Below are positions 16,611-24,396 of a DNA stretch of 64,000 bases, one piece after another. Numbering within the stretch: position 1 is the first letter of the stretch; every line of letters begins with the position of its first letter. A program made the position numbers and the translations under genes. Under the pieces are notes generated by a model. It saw only the letters and a list, made by a program, of their open reading frames with translations, had not been told where the DNA came from and did not search any database. Origin of the DNA: Microtetraspora glauca (GTDB lineage: Bacteria > Actinomycetota > Actinomycetes > Streptosporangiales > Streptosporangiaceae); NCBI GenBank assembly GCA_001570385.1, contig BBYL01000006.1:556976-620975 (forward strand). Reading direction: 5' to 3'.

Positions 16611-19600
16611 ATGTTGAGCGAGACCCAGAGAGCCGCGCTGGCCGCCCGGCTGCGCAAAGGACGCGGCACCACCGCGATTCCTCGGCGCAGCCCCGATCTC
16701 ACCGAGTTGCCGCTGTCGTACGGCCAGGAGCAACTCTGGTTCATCGACCAGTTCGCCCCCGGCCTGCCGACCTACAACATCGCCAGCAGCCTCCGGATCA
16801 CCGGCCCCCTCGACGCCGACGCGCTCGGCCGGGCCGTCGACGCGGTGGTCGCCCGGCACGAGACGTTGCGCACCCGCCTGGTCTCCAGCGAGGGGCGGCC
16901 GGTGCAGGTCGTCGACCCGCCGGAGCCGACGGTGTGGACCGTGCTCGACCTGTCCGGGGCGGCCCCCGCCGAGCGCGAGGCGCGCTTCGCCGAGGAGGCG
17001 GTCGCCTACGGGCTGCTGCCGTTCGACCTGGCCAAGGGGCCCCTGTTCCGGATCCGGCTGGTCAAGCTGGACGAGCGGGAGCACGCCCTGCTGACCAATG
17101 TCCACCACAGCGTCTTCGACGGCTGGTCGTCCGCGGTGTTCTTCCGTGAGCTCGCCGAGTGCTACGACGCGGAGGTGGAGGGCCGGCCGGCCGACCTGCC
17201 GGAGATGCCGATCCAGTTCGCCGACTACGCGATCTGGGAGCGCGACCGGCTGGAGGGCGGCGGCATCGACGAGCTGGTCTCCTACTGGAGCGAGAACCTG
17301 CGCGGCGTCGGCTCGGTGCAGATGCCCACCGACCGGCCACGGCCGGTGCTCCAGTCGTTCGACGGCGACGTGGCCCGGCTGCCGATGGGCGCCGACGTCC
17401 TCGACGGGCTGCGCGCGCTGGCCCGCGGCGAGGGCACGACCATGTTCGTCACGCTGCTGACCGTGCTCCAGGTGCTGCTGCACCGCTACAGCGGCCAGGA
17501 CGACATCGTCGTCGGTACGGCGAGCGCCAACCGGGGCCGGCCGGAGCTCGCGCCGCTGATCGGCTACCTGGTGAACACGTTGCCGATCCGCACCGACGCG
17601 TCCGGCGACCCGACCTTCCTCGAACTGCTGGCCCGGGTCAAGGAGACGACGCTCGCCGCGTACGCGCACCAGGACCTGCCGTTCCCCAAGCTGGTCGAGG
17701 CGCTCAAGGTGGAGCGGGATGCCAGCCGGGCGCCGCTGTTCCAGATCGGCTTCACCATCGGGGAGGACCCCGAGGGGCCGATCACGGCCGGCGGCGCCGT
17801 GATGCGGCCGGAGGCGGTCGACGCGCCGACGGCCAAGTTCGACCTCAACTTCTTCATGCAGGCGCACGACGACCTCGTTGTGGAGATCGCGTACGCGACC
17901 GCGTTGTTCGAGGCGGCGACCGTACGCCGCCTGCTGGAGTCGTTGCGGGTGCTGATGGCCGGTGTGGTCGCCGATCCGGCCCGGCGGCTGTCGCAGCTCC
18001 CCGTCATGACCGAGGAGGACCTGCACCGCGAGCTGGTCGAGTGGAACTCCAACACGATGGAGTTCCCGGCGACGTGCCTGCACGAGCTGTTCGAGGCGCA
18101 GGCCGCCCGGGTGCCCGACGCGCCGGCCGCCATCATGGGCGACGAGGTGCTGAGCTACGCCGAGCTGAACGCCCGCGCCAACCGGGCGGCCCGGCACCTG
18201 CGTGAGCTCGGCGTGGGGCCGGAGACGCTGGTCGGCGTGCATATGCGGCCGTCGCTGGAACGGCTCGTGGGCATTCTCGGCATCCTCAAGTCCGGTGGCG
18301 CCTACGTTCCGCTCGACCCCGAGTATCCGCAGGACCGGCTGCGCTTCATGCTCGAGGACGCGGCGGTCACCGTGGTGCTCGCCGACGCCGACGGCGAGGA
18401 GCCCATGCGCGAGCTGGGCGCCACGGCCGTCGTGCCGGAGCGTGACTGGCCGCTCGCGGCCGACGCGGACGGCGCGGCCGACCTCGGCGTGCCCGTCCAG
18501 CCGTCCGACGCGGCGTACGCGATCTACACGTCGGGCTCCACCGGCCGCCCCAAGGGGGTCATCGTCGAGCACCGCAACGTGGTCAACTTCGTGCAGGGCA
18601 TGGTGGCGCACTGGCCGCTGACCGAACACGACCGCTTCCTGCAGTTCGCGTCGCTCAACTTCGACGTGTCCGCGATGGACATGTTCCTCGCGGTCTGCTC
18701 CGGCGGTGCGGCCGTGTTCGGGGACCGGCAGACCCTGCTGTCCCCGCCCCGGCTGGCCGAGCTGATGCGCCGGCACCGGGTGACGTTCGCCTGTCTCCCG
18801 CCGGCGGTGCTCAACCTGCTGACCGGCGAGGAGTTCCCCGACCAGCGGGTGCTGATCTCCGCGGGTGAGGAGCTCTCCTCCGAGCTCGTACGTACGTGGC
18901 TGCGGCCCGGACTGCGCATGTGCAACGGGTACGGCCCGACCGAGGTCACCATCGGCGCCACCATGATGGAGCTGCGGCCGGACGACATCTCGCCGCCGCC
19001 GATCGGCATGCCCAAGCCGAACTACCGGGCCTACGTCCTCGACACGCACCTGAACCCCGTGCCGGTCGGCGTCGCGGGGGAGCTGCACCTCGGCGGACCC
19101 GGGGTGGCGCGCGGCTACCTCAACCGTCCGGAGCTGACCGCCGAGAAGTTCGTCGAGGACCCGTTCGCGGGGGTGCCCGGCGCCCGGATGTACAAGACCG
19201 GCGACCTGGTACGGCGGCGCCCCGACGGCAACATCGTGTTCCTCGGCCGTATCGACGGGCAGGTCAAGATCCGTGGCCTGCGGGTCGAGCTCGGCGAGAT
19301 CGAGACGGCGATGGCGGCGCACGAGGCGGTGGCGCAGGCCGTGGTGGTGGTCCGCGACGACCCCGCCGGTGACAAGCAGCTCGTCGGATACGCCCGGCTC
19401 CACCCGGACGGAGCCGGGGTGAGCGTGGCCGACCTGCGCCAGCACCTGTCCCAGCGGCTGCCCGCCTACATGGTGCCGGCGCACATCATGATGCTGGAGG
19501 AGTTCCCGCTCAACGCCAGCGGCAAGGTCGACCGCGCCGCGCTGCCCGAGCCCGACGCCGCCGGAACGGCCACCGCCTTCGTCGCCCCGCGCACGCTCAT

Positions 19601-19871
19601 CGAGACCGTGGTCGCCGACATGTACGCCACGCTGCTCAAGGTCGAGCAGGTCAGCGTCGAGGACAGCTTCTTCGACCTCGGCGGCAACTCACTGCAGGCG
19701 ATGCGCCTGATCGCCAAACTGCGCACCGAGCTGGCGGTGGACGCCGACGTCACCGCCATCTTCCTCGCCCCGACCCCGGGCCAGTTGACCGTGCTGCTGC
19801 GGGACAAGTTCGGGCTGGAGGACGTCGAACTGGGCGAGGACGGGCTGGCCGGCCTGGAGGGGCTGGAGTAG
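16611..19871 (+). CDS. NRPS module: condensation - adenylation - carrier
   Basis: 1086 residues from the ATG at 16611, preceded by CAGGAGG; the frame is open further upstream but that stretch lies in the transporter gene. Residues 1-20 form a helix (TQRAALAARLRKG) also found at the start of the next gene. The condensation domain has HHSVFDGWS (canonical HHxxxDG). The adenylation domain has YTSGSTGRPKG, NGYGPTEVT, YKTGDL and SGKVDR. My reading of the specificity residues is D-V-M-C-I-A-G-I-G-K: Asp235 is kept, so an alpha-amino acid is expected, but I do not recognise the code. The carrier motif is DLGGNSLQAM and the protein ends in an acidic tail. It has no thioesterase domain, so release must be by a separate enzyme, probably one of the next two. 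Confidence 0.95.
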   Translation: MLSETQRAALAARLRKGRGTTAIPRRSPDLTELPLSYGQEQLWFIDQFAPGLPTYNIASSLRITGPLDADALGRAVDAVVARHETLRTRLVSSEGRPVQVVDPPEPTVWTVLDLSGAAPAEREARFAEEAVAYGLLPFDLAKGPLFRIRLVKLDEREHALLTNVHHSVFDGWSSAVFFRELAECYDAEVEGRPADLPEMPIQFADYAIWERDRLEGGGIDELVSYWSENLRGVGSVQMPTDRPRPVLQSFDGDVARLPMGADVLDGLRALARGEGTTMFVTLLTVLQVLLHRYSGQDDIVVGTASANRGRPELAPLIGYLVNTLPIRTDASGDPTFLELLARVKETTLAAYAHQDLPFPKLVEALKVERDASRAPLFQIGFTIGEDPEGPITAGGAVMRPEAVDAPTAKFDLNFFMQAHDDLVVEIAYATALFEAATVRRLLESLRVLMAGVVADPARRLSQLPVMTEEDLHRELVEWNSNTMEFPATCLHELFEAQAARVPDAPAAIMGDEVLSYAELNARANRAARHLRELGVGPETLVGVHMRPSLERLVGILGILKSGGAYVPLDPEYPQDRLRFMLEDAAVTVVLADADGEEPMRELGATAVVPERDWPLAADADGAADLGVPVQPSDAAYAIYTSGSTGRPKGVIVEHRNVVNFVQGMVAHWPLTEHDRFLQFASLNFDVSAMDMFLAVCSGGAAVFGDRQTLLSPPRLAELMRRHRVTFACLPPAVLNLLTGEEFPDQRVLISAGEELSSELVRTWLRPGLRMCNGYGPTEVTIGATMMELRPDDISPPPIGMPKPNYRAYVLDTHLNPVPVGVAGELHLGGPGVARGYLNRPELTAEKFVEDPFAGVPGARMYKTGDLVRRRPDGNIVFLGRIDGQVKIRGLRVELGEIETAMAAHEAVAQAVVVVRDDPAGDKQLVGYARLHPDGAGVSVADLRQHLSQRLPAYMVPAHIMMLEEFPLNASGKVDRAALPEPDAAGTATAFVAPRTLIETVVADMYATLLKVEQVSVEDSFFDLGGNSLQAMRLIAKLRTELAVDADVTAIFLAPTPGQLTVLLRDKFGLEDVELGEDGLAGLEGLE

Positions 19872-19901
19872 CCGGGACGCGGGCAGGGGAGAGGAGTCCG
19901 A

Positions 19902-20783
19902 ATGCTGACCGACGCGCAACGCGCCGCCCTGGCCGCCCGGCTGCGCCAGGGCCGCCGGAACGGGCCCGCATCGCCGGCCGCGGGCCCGGTCGTCGATCTC
20001 GCCACGAGCGGGACGACGCCGGCGTTCCTGCTGCACGCCGTAGGCGGGTCGGTGTTCGAGTACGCCGCCCTCGTCCGCGAACTCGCCACCACGTTCCGCC
20101 TCTACGGTGTGGAGGCGGCCGGGCTGCGGCCGGGCGCCCGGCCCGGGACGTCGCTGGCCGAGATGGCGGGCCGGTACGCCGACGCCGTACGGGCGGCCCA
20201 GCCGGCCGGGCCGTACCGGCTCATCGGGTGGTCGATGGGCGGTGTCCTGGCGTTCGAGACCGCCCGGAGGCTCGAAGAGGACGGCGCGGACGTCGGGCTG
20301 GTAGTGCTCATCGACGCCCCCTATCGCACCGTCCCGTCGTACGCCGAGCACGAGGAGGGCCTCGCCGCGCTGTTCGCCGCCGAGGTCATGCCGGATGGCC
20401 GCGGGGCGGCCGCGGACCCCGGCGAGCCGGTCGAGGTGCAGCTCGACCGGCTCGCCGATGCCCTGACCGCGGACGGCGACGACCGCGCCGTGGTGCGTGA
20501 GGAACTCGACCGCCGGTATGCCGTTTTCGTCGCGCACATCTCCGCGCTCGCGGGCTACCAGCCGGCCGCGCCGGTCGGTGCCGACGCCGTCCTGGTCGGT
20601 GCCGCCGACACCCCCGACTCGGTGCCCGAATGGGCGGGGATGTTTCGCGGCCGGGTGCGCACCCTGTACACCGGGGCAGGGCACCACGCCTGCCTGCGCC
20701 CCCCGGCCGTCACCGAGATCGCCCGGATCGTCCGCTCCGCCGAGGCGGAGTGGGGACGCCCCGCCGACGTCTTTGGAGGATGA
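19902..20783 (+). CDS. Stand-alone chain-releasing thioesterase with NRPS-like N-terminal helix
   Basis: 293 residues of the alpha/beta-hydrolase thioesterase family, resembling the thioesterase domains usually fused to NRPS C-termini. Nucleophile elbow GWSMGG (~residue 112) and C-terminal GAGHHACL with the catalytic His. The first 20 residues (DAQRAALAARLRQG) closely match the start of the preceding NRPS, ahead of the thioesterase fold. I infer a docking helix or a relic of an ancestral module. It follows the NRPS by 30 bases with GGGGAGAGGA upstream. Likely role: hydrolysis or cyclising release of the finished peptide from the NRPS2 carrier. Confidence 0.87.
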   Translation: MLTDAQRAALAARLRQGRRNGPASPAAGPVVDLATSGTTPAFLLHAVGGSVFEYAALVRELATTFRLYGVEAAGLRPGARPGTSLAEMAGRYADAVRAAQPAGPYRLIGWSMGGVLAFETARRLEEDGADVGLVVLIDAPYRTVPSYAEHEEGLAALFAAEVMPDGRGAAADPGEPVEVQLDRLADALTADGDDRAVVREELDRRYAVFVAHISALAGYQPAAPVGADAVLVGAADTPDSVPEWAGMFRGRVRTLYTGAGHHACLRPPAVTEIARIVRSAEAEWGRPADVFGG

Positions 20784-20784
20784 G

Positions 20785-21582
20785 ATGCCCGCCGGTCACC
20801 GTGGAAGCTGGTTCGTCGCCGACAGCGAAGGTGCGGACGACCTGCCCCGCGTCTACTGCTTCGCCCACGCGGGCGGCAACGTCCGGACGTTCCTGCGCTG
20901 GCAGGCGGAGCTGGACGGGGCGGCGCAGGTCACCGGCGTGGTCATGCCGGGCCGCGCGCACCGGTATGAGGAGCCGCCGCCCGCGGACGTCGGCGAGTAC
21001 GCCGACGGCGCCGCCGCGGCGATCGCCGCGGCGAGCGCGGGGCGGCCGTTCGTCCTGTTCGGTCACAGCCTGGGCGCGCTGGTGGCCTTCGAGGTGGCCC
21101 GGCGCCTGGCCGGGGCGGCCGAGCTGTGGCATCTCGTCGCGTCCGCGGCGTCGGCGCCGTCCCTGCTGCCGTCGGCCCGGGTCGTCGAGGCCGCCGCGCT
21201 GGAGGGGCGCGCGTTCGCCGAGGCCGCCGGATTCTTCGGCGGTCTCCCGCCGGAGATCCTGGCCAACGAGGAGCTGCACCACCTGCTGCTGCCGGTGATG
21301 CAGGCCGACTTCCGCTTGGTGGCGCGGTACCGCTACCGTCCCGCCGCCCCGTTACCGGTGGGCATCTCGCTGCTCAACGGGCTCGACGACCCGCACATCA
21401 AGGCGGCCGGTCTCGGTCCGTGGGAGGCGGAGACCGTACAGCCGGTGCGTCGGCTTTGGTCGCCGGGCGGTCACTTCTACTTCGAGGACCGGCCCCGGGC
21501 GGTCACCGACGTCCTGCGGGAGCTGGTCGCCCGGGAGGTCGCCGCGCCGGCCTCGCCCGGCCACTCCGAGCTGATGATCTGA
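20785..21582 (+). CDS. Type II (editing) thioesterase
   Basis: 265 residues. It has the N-terminal FAHAGG, the nucleophile FGHSLGALVAFE (Ser ~92), a loop Asp (LLNGLDDPHI) and the C-terminal PGGHFYFED with the catalytic His. This is the pattern of type II thioesterases, which clear mis-primed or stalled groups from carrier proteins. One base separates it from the previous stop, and its ribosome-binding site is the GGAGGATGAG overlapping that stop. The last codons lie inside an inverted repeat shared with the convergent OsmC gene, so it ends in ELMI. Confidence 0.92.
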   Translation: MPAGHRGSWFVADSEGADDLPRVYCFAHAGGNVRTFLRWQAELDGAAQVTGVVMPGRAHRYEEPPPADVGEYADGAAAAIAAASAGRPFVLFGHSLGALVAFEVARRLAGAAELWHLVASAASAPSLLPSARVVEAAALEGRAFAEAAGFFGGLPPEILANEELHHLLLPVMQADFRLVARYRYRPAAPLPVGISLLNGLDDPHIKAAGLGPWEAETVQPVRRLWSPGGHFYFEDRPRAVTDVLRELVAREVAAPASPGHSELMI

Positions 21583-21614
21583 CCGGTGTCGCGCCGGTCA
21601 GATCATCAGCTCGG
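21566..21614. terminator. Bidirectional hairpin between convergent genes
   Basis: A perfect 21-bp inverted repeat with arms 21566-21586 and 21594-21614 and a 7-base loop. It spans the last codons and stops of both convergent genes (stops at 21580-21582 plus and 21598-21600 minus). There is no U-run, as is common for actinomycete terminators. It should end transcription of the biosynthetic operon and of the OsmC gene. Confidence 0.8.
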
Positions 21615-22077
21615 CGGCGCTGACGACCGGCTCGCACCGGACCGGAAAGGCGACCGATTTGGCGATGTAGCAGTTCCGGTGCGCTTCGGCGTGCAGCCGG
21701 ACGGCCTCCTCGGTCATGGCGGAATCGGCCACCGTGACCTGCGGGCGCAACACGACCTCGGTGAAGCGTCCCCCGTCGGCATGGGCGGTCATGTCGCCGG
21801 TCGCCCGGTCGAGGTAGGTGGTGACGACGACACCCGCGCGGGCGCACAGGAACAGGTACCACAGCAGATGGCACTGCGACAGCGACGCGACGAGGAGCTG
21901 TTCGGGGTTCCACCGGGCCGGGTCGCCGCCGAACGCGGGGTCGGAGCTGCCTGTGATGACGCCCGGGCCGTCGGCCGCGATCTCGACGTCGGGGCTGTAG
22001 TCGCGGGGGCCGCTGGTGCCGGTGCCGCGATCGCCGGTCCAGGTCACGATCGTCTCGTAGGTGTGCGGTCGCGCCAC
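21598..22077 (-). CDS. OsmC/Ohr-family thiol peroxidase-like protein
   Basis: 159 residues. The two redox cysteines of the OsmC family appear as LSQCHLLW and HRNCYIAKS, with NPEQLLVASLS before the first, the usual layout of organic-hydroperoxide reductases. The SAxCxS form of classical OsmC is modified to SQCHLL. It lies convergent to the biosynthetic operon and is probably not part of the pathway; general peroxide detoxification is the simple reading. The C-terminal AELMI arises from the shared inverted repeat. No MarR/OhrR regulator adjoins it. Confidence 0.88.
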   Translation of the reverse strand: MARPHTYETIVTWTGDRGTGTSGPRDYSPDVEIAADGPGVITGSSDPAFGGDPARWNPEQLLVASLSQCHLLWYLFLCARAGVVVTTYLDRATGDMTAHADGGRFTEVVLRPQVTVADSAMTEEAVRLHAEAHRNCYIAKSVAFPVRCEPVVSAAELMI

Positions 22078-22194
22078 AGGTGGTCAACCTCCCCGGCCCG
22101 GTGAAGATCTTCGGCTCATCATCGCACGTCGCCCGGCGTCGCGGACCGGAATCCTCGGCTGATCGGGAAATCCCCGGCCGGATGGGATATGGAG

Positions 22195-22223
22195 TGGTGG
22201 GGGTGTCAGGGATTCGAACCCTG
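22195..22223 (-). other. tRNA 3'-end-like sequence (possible attachment-site remnant)
   Basis: On the minus strand this reads as a T-arm (CAGGG, loop TTCGAAT, CCCTG) followed by ACACCCCCACCA, resembling the last part of a tRNA including CCA. No matching acceptor 5' strand, D-arm or anticodon arm precedes it, because that DNA is coding for the CGNR protein. The acceptor length is one base off canonical. A second T-loop-like string (GGACTCGAATCC) sits just beside it at 22230-22241. Integrative elements often leave tRNA 3' ends as att sites, so this may be a scar. Chance similarity is possible. Confidence 0.35.
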
Positions 22224-22226
22224 ACC

Positions 22227-22811
22227 CTAGGGATTCGAGTCCGCTTTGGTCCTGGCCCGGTATGCCCGCGTCGCCATCTGGGCGCCGCACGTGCGGGCGT
22301 CGCAGTACACCGCGGCCTGGTTGCGCGAGCGGTCGTAGTAGCCGAGCCCGCAGGGCGGGTTGCGGCACGCCTTCACCCGGCTCCAGGTCCCGCGCAGGGC
22401 CAGCTCCGCGGCGGCCGCGAGCACCCGGGCGAAGGCGCCCGCGGCGCCTCCGGCGGTCGGGTGCAATGCGGCGTCGAAGGCGCCGACGACGGGACGGACC
22501 GGGTGCAGCTCTCCGAAGCGCCGCAGGCGGTCGATGTCCTCGTCGCGGACCGGGGCGCCGGCGTGTGAGAGCAGGACGCCGATCAGAGCCTCGCGCAGCT
22601 CGCGTGCCGCCGCGAGGTCGGCCGCGGTGACGCGGACGCCGGAGTCCGCCGGCCCGGTGGTGACCAGCCAGGCGCGGAAGGACTCGGTGTCCGCCAGGCG
22701 CTCCCGCTCACCCCGCAGCGCCCGGGTGTTGACGAAGGCCAGCACCAGCTCGGCGGCCGGGGAGGGCGTCAGCGGGCTGCCGCTCGTCGCCGCGCTGGTC
22801 ACGGTGGTCAC
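22227..22811 (-). CDS. CGNR zinc-finger / ABATE-domain protein (putative regulator)
   Basis: 194 residues. The N-terminal ~120 residues resemble the ABATE domain (LVLAFVNTR...). The C-terminal ~45 residues form the zinc finger with four cysteines (KACRNPPCG...YCDARTCG), in which the family's CGNR tetrad reads CGAQ. Such proteins are presumed stress-linked transcription regulators in actinomycetes. The final codons run into the tRNA-like sequence, so the original C-terminus may have been replaced by an insertion or deletion event. The upstream region 22812-22932 contains GTCAT...ATGAC half-sites that could be an operator. Confidence 0.82.
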   Translation of the reverse strand: MTTVTSAATSGSPLTPSPAAELVLAFVNTRALRGERERLADTESFRAWLVTTGPADSGVRVTAADLAAARELREALIGVLLSHAGAPVRDEDIDRLRRFGELHPVRPVVGAFDAALHPTAGGAAGAFARVLAAAAELALRGTWSRVKACRNPPCGLGYYDRSRNQAAVYCDARTCGAQMATRAYRARTKADSNP

Positions 22812-22932
22812 GGTGGCAGCCTACGGGCTCGCCGGCGGGGCGGCGCCGTGCCGGCGGCACTGGACATGTCATGAGCAAAATCGCTACGGTAATGACGCCT
22901 GGTGCGAGTTTCCGGCATCGACAGGAGGTTCC

Positions 22933-23025
22933 GTGGCATCGTTTCCCCACTTCACCGCGGCCCGGCGGGTCGCCCTCGTCACCGGCGCGGCGCGCGGTCT
23001 GGGCCGCGCGATCACACGATCGTGA
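22933..23025 (+). pseudogene. 5' stub of an SDR oxidoreductase gene
   Basis: A well-placed CAGGAGG at 22922-22928 precedes GTG 22933. The 30-codon product contains ARRVALVTGAARGLGRAI, the Rossmann TGxxxGxG start of a short-chain dehydrogenase, and then stops. A normal SDR is ~250 residues, so the rest is missing. The stop overlaps the GTG of the GH16-like gene (GTGA at 23022-23025), which suggests that a deletion joined an SDR promoter and start region to a different gene. It could now act as a short translated leader. Confidence 0.75.
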
Positions 23026-23900
23026 CGCGTCGCGCGGACGGCGGGCACGGCACGCCCGACCCGGTCACCAAGAACGGCTACGAGCTGGAGTTCGAGGACG
23101 TCTTCGACGGCGATCGCCTCGACGAGAGCCGATGGGTGCCCCGCTATCTGCCCCAGTGGGCCACCGGCGCGGCATCCCTCGCCCGCCATCGGGTCGGCGG
23201 CGGCGTACTGCGGCTCCTGATCGAGGAGGACCAGCCGCCGTGGTGTCCCGAGGTGGAGGGGGAACTCCGCGTCTCCTCCCTGCAGACCGGCGTCTTCTCC
23301 GGACCCGTGGGCAGCGGCATCGGGCAGCACGGGCGGCGGCCCGGCATGGTCGTCCGCGAGGCGCAGGCCGGCGTCAGGCTCTACACCCCCCGGTACGGCC
23401 TGATCGAGATGCGGGCCAAGGCGACCGACGACCCCCGCGCCATGGTCGCGCTGTGGATGATCGGCTACGAGGACGAGCCGGAACGCTCGGCCGAGATCTG
23501 CGTCTGCGAGATCTTCGGCCGGGACGTCCGGCCGGACGGCGCGCGCATCGGCATGGGCCTGCATCCCTTCGGCGACCCGGACATCACCGACGAATTCACC
23601 GTGGAATCCGTGCCCATCGACGCCCGCGACTTCCACGTGTACGCGGCCGAGTGGACACCTGAGCGCGTGACCTTCCTCATCGACGGTGAGCCCGTCAGGA
23701 CCGTTCACCAGTCGCCGCGCTACCCGATGCAGCTCATGCTCGGCATCTACGAGTTCCCCCGTACGGGCCCGGGGCCGGCGCGCGAGCGGCCGTATCCAAG
23801 GGAGTTCACGATCGACTATGTCCGCGGCTACCGGCCCGCGGCCGGTTGCGACGGCCCGTCCGAACGCACGAATGGGCGGGCCGGCACCGGCCTGACCTGA
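23022..23900 (+). CDS. GH16-like glycoside hydrolase / lectin-fold protein, no secretion signal
   Basis: About 292 residues from GTG 23022. The jelly-roll features of family 16 are present: LEFEDVFDGDRLDESRW at the N-terminus, RYGLIEMRAKATDDP, FHVYAAEWTPERVTFLIDGEPV and a late YPMQLMLGIYEFP. The catalytic strand, normally ExDxxE, reads EICVCEIFG: both glutamates are kept but the middle Asp is Cys. No signal peptide is visible at any in-frame start, unusual for a beta-glucanase. It may be an intracellular or non-catalytic relative, or the true N-terminus may have been lost at the junction with the SDR stub. Confidence 0.72.
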   Translation: MTRRADGGHGTPDPVTKNGYELEFEDVFDGDRLDESRWVPRYLPQWATGAASLARHRVGGGVLRLLIEEDQPPWCPEVEGELRVSSLQTGVFSGPVGSGIGQHGRRPGMVVREAQAGVRLYTPRYGLIEMRAKATDDPRAMVALWMIGYEDEPERSAEICVCEIFGRDVRPDGARIGMGLHPFGDPDITDEFTVESVPIDARDFHVYAAEWTPERVTFLIDGEPVRTVHQSPRYPMQLMLGIYEFPRTGPGPARERPYPREFTIDYVRGYRPAAGCDGPSERTNGRAGTGLT

Positions 23901-23911
23901 CAAAGCATTAC

Positions 23912-24298
23912 TAGCGGCCGAGGCCGGCGTCGCGGGCCCGCCGGGGACGACGGCGAGCTCCTCCGGCTGGAGATCAAACTGACCGGCGGCGGCGGCTCCA
24001 TCCGCACGACGACCTCGGGCACCAGTCACCAGGCGAGCCCTGCCGGCTGGAAGGCCGATGGAGATGACGAGTTCGTCTTCACGCTGCAGGACACCGACGG
24101 CGATAAGGCGGGACAAGTGCCGCCTGCGCCCAACCGTGGTCGATGTGGATGACGAATGGACCCACAGGCCTCCCTGTGTACGAGGAGGCCGAGTGCGATG
24201 AGTATCCGTTCGCCTCAACCAAGAACGGAGCGGGCTACACCGCGGAGAATGGTGTGAAGAACAACTACTCTTTGGTCTGGGTTCGGATAGTCGGCTGA
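23912..24298 (+). pseudogene. Decayed C-terminal NucA/NucB-type nuclease toxin domain
   Basis: Two adjacent frames carry pieces of one protein. Around 23940-24150 one frame encodes a hydrophilic stretch with SHQASPAGWKADGDDEF and then stops. From about 24107 another frame encodes MTNGPTGLPVYEEAECDEYPFASTK in pieces, including CDEYPFAST, the hallmark of NucA/NucB secreted DNases, and ends at a TGA at 24296-24298. No intact start or secretion signal is present. The remnant is followed 98 bases later by an immunity-like gene, the normal toxin-immunity order. The stretch has no other plausible gene. Confidence 0.68.
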
Positions 24299-24396
24299 TC
24301 CCAGGACTGCACTGACCAGTCACTGACGTATTCGGGGTGCCGGCGGCCAGTCGGGCACGCCGGATACGGGCCAACCAAGCAAACGGAGAAGACAAA

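Noticed and set aside
22195..22275. A complete tRNA gene on the minus strand
   Set aside because: No D-arm, anticodon arm or matching 5' acceptor strand can be folded; only the 3' part resembles a tRNA.
22933..23900. A single SDR-GH16 fusion protein
   Set aside because: The two parts are in different frames and the SDR frame ends at 23025.
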